This document shows, piece after piece, positions 26,401 through 31,033 of a stretch of 31,033 bases of DNA. Position 1 is the first letter of the stretch. Each line of letters starts with the position of its first letter. Where the stretch lies: positions 1 through 31,033 of the forward strand of contig JBAMDO010000377.1 in NCBI GenBank assembly GCA_037074765.1, read 5' to 3'. The notes under the pieces are model-generated. The model ran no database searches, was not told where the DNA came from, and saw only the letters and a program-made list of their open reading frames with translations. The stretch comes from Mansonella perstans (Eukaryota > Nematoda > Chromadorea > Rhabditida > Onchocercidae). Both the position numbers and the translations under genes were made by a program.

Positions 26401-29400
26401 AGTGATAGTGATCATCAGGCGACTAGTGCAGATTGTGGTTGGACAGTGAAACGTGAAAGCGCTGAAGTGCTAAGTATTAGTGTAGCTGAAGGACAACCTG
26501 GTTGTAAATATCAACTTAGTGTTTCGGCAGTAAATAGTGGTGGTACCAGTATTTCCAGTGAATGCGTCTATGTTTCAATGCCTCCTCGTTCACCTGCTGC
26601 ACCGCTGAATTTTCATGTCCTTCCACAAGATAATACATTTCGTCATTCTTACAACTTTTCAGCTTAATTTAATTAAATCTAAAAATTATACGATTATATG
26701 CTGCTGAAATAAGACAAATGCAACACAGTGTAGGAAAGGATGATGAACATTGTTAGATGGAGTTATCTGATTGAAATATATTTAAAATTAAAATGATTCT
26801 TTAAAGGTATGAGATATAATAGATTAAAATAATTTTAGGTTGTAGTCAACTACAAGCATCATGGCGAGCACCTTGCTGTAATGGAAGTGAAATTTTTGAA
26901 TATAATATACGTGTGCTTGATGATTCATCCGGTAATGAAATTCGCATGATAAAACAGGAAGCATCCGTATGCGAATGTATCATTGATTCACTTGAAGCTG
27001 GTCGTACATACAGGTTCATTCCAATTTCTATTTGTTTTTCAGGATGTTTTGCCTTTCTCAGGATTCTTTAAGCTATCTGCAAGTTCTTCTAATTTTTCTA
27101 ACTGCTTGAGAATTCGATTCATCGCTCTCAGTGCATTTTGTTATCTTTAGAAGAGTAACTTGCCAAAAAATGACAGAACGAATCATGGTCACCTCTACTG
27201 TCCATCCCAGCTACTACCAATAGAAACAGTCGAAATTACATGCTTGCATCTTCTTATGTTTCATTTAAATAGTGCTATAATTAAATTTTTAAATTGTATT
27301 TAAAGTTTCTTAATCAAATAGCAATAATTTTAGGTTATCGGTCAATGGCATAAATGCCATTGGAATGGGTGATGCATCGTGGACAACAGCTGCAACATTG
27401 GCACCTCCACCACAACCGCCTAATTTGCTTTGTTCAGAAGCAGGCCCGAATTATTTGAAGCTAAAATGGAAACCACATGGAAATTCAATTACAACACTTA
27501 CCACTACACAATATTACTATTATTTGGAAAAAGAGAACGATAATGGAAAATTTTCACCGGTTAATCAGTTATAATAAAATTGAAATAATACAGTGAATAA
27601 AAAACAAAAAGTTAAATTAAATTAATTAAAATAATACAGTGAATAATTAGTTATAATTAAATTAAATAATACAGTAAATGCATTGTAGTTTTCTGTCAAT
27701 TATTAATCAATAATTTATTTAATTTGGAACCTTTATGATTCCTTACAGATTTATGAGGGCGATAATCGCTATGCAAAAGTACGTAATTTGAATGAAAGTA
27801 CAAAATACCGTTTTCGTATTCGTTGTTCATCACGAGTTTCGGGTGCTGGTCCATGGTCTTCACCATTTGAATTTTCAACCGAACAATCACCACCGCCAAC
27901 AATACGATCTGCACCGACTGTAACCGAGGTTGCATCAGGTTCTTTCCAGGTTAACTCTAATTTATTTGCAAAAAAAAAAAAAATGTATGTTCGGTTTAGT
28001 TTTTGTCAAAGATTAAAAAGGAAACGGTAGGTATATCGGTAAAAAAAATAATGCGAAGTATATTTCAACTGGTTTTATATGAAAATTTTCGATGCAGTTA
28101 TTATCACATTTTCGATTGTACTTGATATATGATCACCAACATACTGTATTTTGCAGTATCTATGTATATTACATGTTATTACTGTATGTTACAGTATTTA
28201 GATATGTAGAAAAAATATAAACAACGGATATCAGAATGAAATGAATGTAATAAAATAGTAGAGATACGGATGATTAACAAAGCTATTCTGAATTCATTAT
28301 TTAAAACGCTATTTGAATCAATCCTTAGCTGATGTGAAATATGGAATGTCAAAATATTTTGAAGCACATGGAAGCTTTTATTTTTTCCACTTCTAAATAG
28401 TTATATGATTAATAAAGATAATGATTATATTTTAATTTTAATTTGCATCAGAATCATTTTCTTTAAGGTAGAATGGTCACCGGTTCGTATATCATCAGCA
28501 AATGGTAATGGCAAAGAATCTTTATTGTATCGCCTTCAGGTTGCATCTCGAAGTTCTGTGGAACGATCAAATAATATCTGGAAAACAGTAACTTTCCCTT
28601 CAAGCATTTTACAAAGATTGTTTTATACGTTGATTTGAAATAATTTTTTGAGAAATTTATTAACAACTTAAATTTGCTTATAAAATACGCTTGATATTTT
28701 TTGATCGTTCGGATGGTTGTTGAACATGTAATTTCGACTGTGTCTATTGGTAGTAGCTGGGACAGTTCAGGTGACAGTGATTCATTCTGTCATTTTTTGG
28801 CAGTGGAATGACGAATGAAAACTGATCGGATGATCAAATGAATTTTGACAACGTGTACATAGACTGAACGAGCAAGTAAATTGCCAATGAATCCTTAATG
28901 ACCTGTACCTAAATCAGATACATGGATCAAAATATTTCAATTACGACGACTATTGCCTATCGTTAAACAAAGTGTAGAATGGAACGAATTCACATGTGTT
29001 TTCTATTTTTTGAAATTATTTTTAAAAATGATTGCAGAGAATTTTTTTGCAGGCATACGAAGGTGTATCAACGTCATACTCACTTTCAACATCTGAGAGT
29101 GTTCAACTTCGTGTACAATGTGTACGGATAAGAGATGGAATTGAAAGCGTTTCAACACCGTCTGCTATACAATTTGCAACTCCATCACTCGCTGTAATAC
29201 CTCGTAAAAAAGCCCTTGAATTAACTGAGCAAGAGTTGCTTGGTATTCGGGCACAAGATATTAGCAATGTGGAATGGATCCAGTATCATATTTTATCCGA
29301 TAAGCATTATGCATTTGTCATACTGGTTAGTTTAATTACTGTTTAATTACTCATTTGGATCTCATTTATGTTTGCAGTATGAATTACTTCTGCAATGTAT

Positions 29401-29791
29401 CATAGAGCTACATCAAGGAAACAACTTTGTATATTGGTCATGAAAGTTGATTAATTAAAACTATTGATGATCATTATCATTAGCTGCTTTCATATTAGCT
29501 TACGATAGTATGTTTGCTACAGTTCTACTATAATTGTTATTATCATATATTTGAAATTCAGGTAAATGTTGTTAAAAATTTAATCAGTTTTCATAGTCCA
29601 GGAAAATTTACATTAATTAATTGAGATAATGAGATAATCTAAGATTTTGTTTATATTATTTGATGTGTCTCTTTTGACGCAAACTTAATTCTGAAAGTCA
29701 AGTTTTTTTTTTCCAATTTTAGTTACTTTTTGCTGGTATCACATTTGGAGTAGCACTGATATTGGATGCATTGTTATTTGAACAGTCGTAA
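8047..29791 (+). CDS. FNDC3: FNDC3-family protein, nine FN3 domains, C-terminal membrane anchor (22 exons joined)
   Basis: Exons: 8047-8528, 14053-14195, 18783-18908, 19029-19132, 19686-19745, 20818-20992, 21737-21825, 22736-22822, 22932-23092, 23347-23614, 24120-24386, 24493-24581, 24688-25021, 25180-25384, 25797-26070, 26388-26641, 26839-27013, 27334-27559, 27749-27949, 28468-28587, 29053-29325, 29723-29791. All have GT..AG introns and matching phase; the total of 4182 nt is divisible by three and gives 1393 residues (human FNDC3A/B are about 1200). Order: disordered His/Pro-rich N-terminus; FNDC3-specific segment (about 225-305); Pro/Asn linker; FN3 domains at roughly 420-523, 524-620, 620-710, 710-810, 812-905, 906-1020, 1021-1120, 1121-1217, 1218-1320; membrane helix about 1366-1386. 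Family assignment rests on shared motifs (VPPG, GVLRHLIL, LNESTKYRFRI, ILLLFAG) in the FNDC3 order. Known for the family: type-III repeat proteins anchored by the C-terminus in ER/Golgi membranes; mouse FNDC3A acts in spermatid-Sertoli adhesion and FNDC3B in adipocyte differentiation. The role in this worm is unknown. An extra upstream coding exon is possible. Confidence 0.88.
8107..8142 (+). repeat. CAT repeat coding 12 His
   Basis: Twelve His codons, eleven CAT and one CAC, inside exon 1. A candidate length-variable tract. Confidence 0.95.
8305..8370 (+). repeat. CCA/CCG repeat coding 22 Pro
   Basis: Twenty-two consecutive Pro codons. CCG recurs every fourth codon three times, then the pattern breaks and ends in seven CCA. 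The regular interruption suggests expansion of a 12-bp unit. Confidence 0.95.
8529..14052 (+). other. Intron 1 (5.5 kb)
   Basis: No further coding exon could be supported in it. Holds poly-A and poly-T tracts and two GAT repeats. Donor GTTCTT, acceptor ATTTACAG. Confidence 0.65.
13138..13194. repeat. GAT triplet repeat in intron 1
   Basis: Imperfect GATGAT run with AAT and GAC variants. A shorter sister run lies at 12911-12943. Confidence 0.88.
14053..14195 (+). CDS. FNDC3: Exon 2: Pro/Asn-rich N-terminal segment
   Basis: Residues 161-208. Acceptor ATTTACAG, donor CACG|GTATGT. Reads SDAPPVGVRNAWVIPHP and onward, a low-hydrophobic linker without a recognised domain. It is isolated between two introns of 5.5 and 4.6 kb. 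Phase 2 in, phase 1 out, matching both neighbours. Confidence 0.8.
14608..14793 (-). pseudogene. Degraded 28S rRNA fragment, antisense in intron 2
   Basis: Read on the minus strand, this matches the conserved 3' part of the large-subunit rRNA: the blocks GCTCGCTTGATCTTGATTT, CAGTACGAATACAGACCG and GCAAGAGGTGT occur in the right order. Differences include a few extra bases near 14763-14770 (CTTTGGG where the gene has a shorter run) and scattered substitutions in positions that are nearly invariant in eukaryotes. At about 186 bp it is far too short for an rRNA gene. It is GC-rich compared with its flanks. I infer an inserted, decaying rDNA copy; no other rRNA domain is present nearby. Confidence 0.88.
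15282..15347. repeat. Short tandem repeat in intron 2
   Basis: A unit of about 30 bp, TATCCTGAAAATTTTTATTC plus GAAAAAA, in two to three imperfect copies. Confidence 0.8.
17409..17485. repeat. GTAT tetranucleotide microsatellite in intron 2
   Basis: About 18 GTAT units with two interruptions. Confidence 0.93.
18783..18908 (+). CDS. FNDC3: Exon 3: start of FNDC3 N-terminal conserved segment
   Basis: Residues 209-250. Acceptor CATTTCAG, donor CTCAG|GTTTGA. The part DLFVHVQTGETLSIVIGND and the following QHISG match the FNDC3A/B pattern of V.VNPGE.FTI…Q.I.G. That segment is specific to FNDC3 proteins and precedes their FN3 array. Confidence 0.9.
19029..19132 (+). CDS. FNDC3: Exon 4: FNDC3 conserved segment (VPPG motif)
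   Basis: Residues 251-285. The acceptor is ATTTTAAG, an unusual AAG, but the phase is right and the reading GPATVRMVNQAG then LPLHVPPGHMVQQMVDEQ matches vertebrate GPAQVPM and VPPGY…QVIED. Donor CAG|GTAATT, phase 0. Confidence 0.9.
19394..19475 (+). repeat. Dispersed intronic repeat, copy 1
   Basis: Starts TGACAGAACGAATTACTGTC and runs through CAACAACCATCC. It aligns almost without gaps (one 1-nt indel) to copy 3 read in reverse. Lies in the intron between exons 4 and 5. Confidence 0.8.
19686..19745 (+). CDS. FNDC3: Exon 5: 20-codon exon with GVLRHLIL core
   Basis: Residues 286-305, exactly 60 bp, phase 0 on both sides, so it can be skipped without a frameshift. GVLRHLILSPEATPG matches the vertebrate GVRRVVV.PQ motif at the end of the FNDC3 N-terminal segment. 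Acceptor ATTATAG, donor CCG|GTTTGT. Confidence 0.88.
20657..20767. repeat. Imperfect tandem duplication in intron before exon 6
   Basis: TAGTATTGATAA and GGATTATTATATACGAATGA with ATC occur twice; the second copy lacks about 20 bp of the middle. Confidence 0.85.
20818..20992 (+). CDS. FNDC3: Exon 6: Pro/Asn-rich linker
   Basis: Residues 306-363. Acceptor TTGTTTCAG, donor GAAG|GTAAAT. Reads TAPPPATIGANAPLHNSN, then a Pro/Tyr-rich run (PPYPPPALPYP) and five Asn from an AAT repeat. It resembles the Pro/His/Tyr-rich linker between the N-terminal segment and FN3-1 in vertebrate FNDC3. Probably disordered. Confidence 0.85.
21285..21545. other. Unidentified higher-GC segment in intron 6
   Basis: Contains GCCGAGCATGACTTGTTGCC and other complex sequence, unlike the surrounding simple AT-rich intron. 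No frame, rRNA or tRNA pattern recognised. Possible element relic. Confidence 0.3.
21737..21825 (+). CDS. FNDC3: Exon 7: basic linker
   Basis: Residues 364-393. Acceptor TTTTTACAG, donor CAT|GTAAGT, a consensus donor. Contains GLRKSWVPQRKKFDGSHV, a basic stretch that sits where vertebrate proteins also have a Lys/Arg-rich linker. No domain recognised. Confidence 0.85.
22409..22490. repeat. Imperfect tandem duplication in intron before exon 8
   Basis: GATAATTCAAAAGTT followed by a TATT/TCGTAA segment occurs at about 22409 and 22453, with a period near 44 bp. Confidence 0.8.
22736..22822 (+). CDS. FNDC3: Exon 8: acidic/helical lead-in to FN3-1
   Basis: Residues 394-422. Of two nearby acceptors, the one at 22710 runs into a stop; the ATATTCAG at 22735 keeps phase 0 and gives an acidic run (ANEEEEWERLAEMLSRMQ) ending in APQ. 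Vertebrate FNDC3 has the same layout: an acidic, helix-prone stretch with ILSGIEKPQ just before FN3-1. Donor CAG|GTTGAA. Confidence 0.85.
22932..23092 (+). CDS. FNDC3: Exon 9: FN3-1, first half
   Basis: Residues 423-475. Acceptor AACTTTCAG, donor ATAG|GTTGAC. Has the first-half FN3 pattern: ILQVAAKEADIAWQEL supplies the core Trp (ADIAW), then FIYDIVLFES is the C-strand Tyr region. Phase 2 out. Confidence 0.87.
23347..23614 (+). CDS. FNDC3: Exon 10: FN3-1 second half and FN3-2 first half
   Basis: Residues 476-565. Acceptor ACTTGCAG. LRPNTEYYVQLRAS is the classic FN3 L.P.T.Y.V.V.A motif of domain 1; PESPHPPRLVSRTHNSLTV then SWRSAIDNGSPITSYRLEL opens domain 2 and closely matches the vertebrate order. 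The donor TCT|GTGAAT at 23615 is weak but gives phase 0. Confidence 0.87.
24120..24386 (+). CDS. FNDC3: Exon 11: FN3-2 second half and FN3-3 first half
   Basis: Residues 566-654. Two in-phase acceptors 12 bp apart (TTCTAAG at 24119, CCAACAG at 24131) would change the protein by four residues (DNQQ). I prefer the first because it follows a pyrimidine run. Contains LTPSTRYRVRLTATNSDGDS (FN3-2 F-G strands) and IKLSWNTQ (FN3-3 core Trp). Donor ACG|GTTAGT. Confidence 0.85.
24493..24581 (+). CDS. FNDC3: Exon 12: FN3-3 middle
   Basis: Residues 655-683. Acceptor GACTTCAG, donor TAAG|GTATAT. The joined reading YTLEMSDSRTNEYSVV fits the vertebrate YILEMEEE segment of FN3-3. Confidence 0.85.
24688..25021 (+). 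CDS. FNDC3: Exon 13: FN3-3 end and most of FN3-4
   Basis: Residues 684-795. Acceptor TTTTTTACAG, donor CAG|GTAATT. HFRLIAHNDAGDSEPSEAL closes FN3-3. FN3-4 follows: Pro-rich start, IEIGW core Trp, a loop with a glycine pair, and FRVAALRKQLQ. FN3-4 lacks the usual L.P.T.Y motif (CDPEMRAFRVAA instead), so it is the most divergent of the set. Confidence 0.87.
25180..25384 (+). CDS. FNDC3: Exon 14: end of FN3-4 and first half of FN3-5
   Basis: Residues 796-863. Acceptor ATTTGTAG, donor CAAG|GTTAGG. SGWSDTLRIRRET closes FN3-4 (W-S motif before the G strand). APTVTEISKGCLRVQWNPP opens FN3-5 with a canonical core Trp. Phase 0 in, phase 1 out. Confidence 0.87.
25535..25745. other. GC-rich non-coding island in intron 14
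   Basis: About 200 bp (for example GCTTCGGCGGCGCTATGGGA) of base composition clearly unlike the AT-rich flanks. No open frame of useful length and no recognised RNA. The next 40 bp contain an AATAAA. Could be a relic of a transposable element such as a solo LTR, or an unrecognised ncRNA; I cannot tell which. Confidence 0.35.
25797..26070 (+). CDS. FNDC3: Exon 15: FN3-5 second half and FN3-6 first half
   Basis: Residues 864-954. Acceptor TGATACAG. MEVQVRAVSISPDGTR closes FN3-5. PPSPPTDVHVDADNILHWSP and NGAPVMEYIIER open FN3-6. The donor ATC|GTCAGT at 26071 is set by phase; the nearer GTTCTC is out of phase. Confidence 0.83.
26388..26641 (+). CDS. FNDC3: Exon 16: FN3-6 with Ser/Lys-rich insert; start of FN3-7
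   Basis: Residues 955-1039. Acceptor CTTTTAG, donor TTTC|GTCATT (set by phase). It begins with a hydrophilic run (SKSKSDSDHQATSADCGW) that lengthens the C-E loop region of FN3-6 beyond the usual FN3 size. CKYQLSVSAVNSGGTSISSE is a clear F-G segment. The end opens FN3-7. Confidence 0.83.
26839..27013 (+). CDS. FNDC3: Exon 17: FN3-7 central part
   Basis: Residues 1040-1097. Acceptor AATTTTAG, donor ACAG|GTTCAT. CSQLQASWRAPCCNGSEIFE gives the core Trp and the Gly/Ser loop; IIDSLEAGRTYR is the E-F region. Several Cys residues (CC, CEC) are close together, unusual for FN3 domains. Confidence 0.87.
27161..27243 (+). repeat. Dispersed intronic repeat, copy 2
   Basis: Starts TGCCAAAAAATGACAGAACG and contains CAGCTACTACCAATAGAAAC. 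Same family as 19394-19475, with a small insertion in the middle. Lies in the intron before exon 18. Confidence 0.85.
27334..27559 (+). CDS. FNDC3: Exon 18: FN3-7 end and FN3-8 first half
   Basis: Residues 1098-1173. Acceptor AATTTTAG. LSVNGINAIGMGDASW closes FN3-7. NYLKLKWKPHGN and YYYYLEKENDNGKFSP match vertebrate FN3-8 (LKLKW…YHLQMEDKNGRF), one of the strongest family matches in the protein. Donor CCG|GTTAAT. Confidence 0.9.
27749..27949 (+). CDS. FNDC3: Exon 19: FN3-8 second half
   Basis: Residues 1174-1240. Acceptor CCTTACAG, donor CAG|GTTAAC. IYEGDNRYAKVRNLNESTKY and RFRI match the vertebrate LNESTSYKFCI motif; SGAGPWSSPFEFSTEQ closes FN3-8. 201 bp, phase 0 on both sides. Confidence 0.9.
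28468..28587 (+). CDS. FNDC3: Exon 20: FN3-9 first half
   Basis: Residues 1241-1280. The acceptor TTCTTTAAG is an AAG site. FQVEWSPV supplies the core Trp and LLYRLQVASRS the C strand (vertebrate IYSLQVML). Donor ACA|GTAACT. 120 bp, phase 0 on both sides. Confidence 0.85.
28711..28802 (-). repeat. Dispersed intronic repeat, copy 3 (inverted)
   Basis: On the minus strand it starts TGCCAAAAAATGACAGAATG, continues CAGCTACTACCAATAGACAC and reaches CAACAACCATCC, so it spans the combined extent of copies 1 and 2. Lies in the intron before exon 21 and forms an inverted pair with copy 2. Confidence 0.85.
29053..29325 (+). CDS. FNDC3: Exon 21: FN3-9 second half, juxtamembrane stalk, start of membrane helix
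   Basis: Residues 1281-1371. Acceptor TTTTTTTGCAG, donor CTG|GTTAGT. VQLRVQCVRIRDGIESVSTP completes FN3-9. A helix-prone stalk of about 50 residues follows (ALELTEQELLGIRAQDIS), leading into HYAFVIL, the first residues of the membrane helix. Confidence 0.88.
29723..29791 (+). CDS. FNDC3: Exon 22: rest of membrane anchor and stop
   Basis: Residues 1372-1393 then TAA. Acceptor CCAATTTTAG. Reads LLFAGITFGVALILDALL then FEQS, so the hydrophobic helix spans the exon junction and leaves only about four residues after it: a tail-anchor-like C-terminus as in vertebrate FNDC3 (ILVLFAFF… and a few residues). Confidence 0.9.
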   Translation, partial: LLFAGITFGVALILDALLFEQS

Positions 29792-31033
29792 TTTGATGGA
29801 TGTGTGTGTTTCGGAGAGCATAACAAGGATAGCGTTCGTATGACGCAAAATGAATTCATCGTAAAAAGTTCATTCAATCTTTTTCGGAAGAAAGTTACAA
29901 AAGAAATTTTTATTTTTCTTATCTCTTGCAATGAATGCAACCAGTTGTTGTTCATCATCGTTGTGTATGCTACAACAACAAATAATGAATCACATGTGAT
30001 TGATTTATTTGCTTTTTTTTTTTTTAGAATTTCTTTCACTTTTTTTTTCCAATTTTGCTTCCTCTTATTTTACGAGCTCTTCTGATTGTTTGGTTTATCA
30101 GTTGTGACATGATATTTCATGATTTAATTTTAACATTAGCAATTTCATATAGATGGAAAATCAGATATCTAAATAAATGGGACTTCTCATTAACTTCTTT
30201 TCTTTGCACAATTAGAACTTTTCACCTTGCTGGATTTCTTCTTTAGCTGTTGAGACGGTGACGGTAAATTTCATAACCGGGGGAAACTTTTTGCAGAAAA
30301 CTTTTGAGGAGGGTTTTTTTTTTTTTTTTTTTGCTGAGAAACATTTAGTAATAGGATTATATAAAATTTTTATGTCGAGAAAAAAGAAACATCGTTTTTA
30401 TTAATCTGCATAATATCTGTATCTCATTATGCAATTTTAGTCCAGTCTTAATTACAGTAATTAAGCCAAAAATAAATTTTCAATTTTTCACATTATCCAT
30501 GGTGAAATATTTATCTAAAATGTGTATCACTATTAAAATTCATGTGCTATTAAATTGGTGACAAAATACTTGTCTTACTTTTAATTCAGCAAGTATATGA
30601 TTAATTTTGATGATAATGATATCATTATTATTATTTTGCTTTCCTCAAAAATTTGTCCTTCGTTTCAACACACACATTCTTCGTACCAAATGGTAATTTT
30701 ATTTGTTCACATCACGCAGCTCGGAAGTGCCAAAATAATTCTGCAATATTTTTATCACTCTTTTGAATTGTTCATTGAATGAGTTCAATCAGTCAGTCAG
30801 ACTTCATTCAAGCTGTATATTCTTGTTGTATATTATTAATAATGCATGTATATATGCAGTATGCATTCAATTACATATATGCATGCATGTATCATCATCA
30901 CCATATATTCTTTTAAAAAATCATGAGTGATATAAATCTGCCCCACTTTTCTTTTTTTTTTTCACCAAAATAATCAATATTTTCTTTCTGCAGCGAAAAT
31001 TTTTCCAAATTTGAAAATATCTAAAATCGTTCT
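29792..31033 (+). other. 3' UTR and downstream DNA
   Basis: No gene seen. AATAAA occurs at 30172-30177 (380 bp after the stop) and 30471-30476; either could be the poly(A) signal. A run of about 18 T follows at 30315-30332. Confidence 0.5.

Overview
Organism. This is AT-rich eukaryotic DNA, full of homopolymer runs and simple repeats. Introns end in short TTTCAG/TTTTAG acceptors with no long polypyrimidine tract, and donors are often GTTAGT or GTAATT. That style points to a nematode, most likely of the spirurid/filarial type. The species cannot be fixed from the window.

Main gene. One multi-exon gene runs on the + strand from about 8.0 kb to 29.8 kb. I assembled 22 coding exons by matching splice sites and intron phase. 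They join into one open frame of 4182 nt (1393 residues plus stop, ATG at 8047, TAA at 29789-29791). The protein reads as a FNDC3-family protein (relative of vertebrate FNDC3A/FNDC3B): a disordered N-terminus with 12 His and 22 Pro runs, the FNDC3-specific conserved N-terminal segment, a second Pro/Asn-rich linker, nine fibronectin type III (FN3) domains, and one C-terminal membrane segment followed by a very short tail. Introns 1 and 2 are long (5.5 and 4.6 kb); the FN3-coding part is compact.

Layout. 1-7990: no supportable gene; microsatellites, poly-A tracts, a long CT tract and two complex tandem repeats just upstream of the gene. 7991-8528: first recognised exon. 8529-18782: two large introns around one 143-bp exon; intron 2 holds a degraded antisense fragment of 28S rRNA. 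18783-21825: conserved N-terminal module and linker. 22736-29325: nine FN3 domains. 29723-29791: end of the membrane anchor and stop. 29792-31033: 3' UTR and downstream DNA with candidate poly(A) signals.

Other signals. A dispersed repeat of about 80-90 bp occurs three times inside the gene's introns (two +, one -). The last two copies form an inverted pair around exons 18-20. One copy lies at the start of a possible truncating alternative exon. A 7-codon upstream ORF overlaps the start codon as TGATG. I see no mobile-element coding sequence, CRISPR array, tRNA or operon partner.
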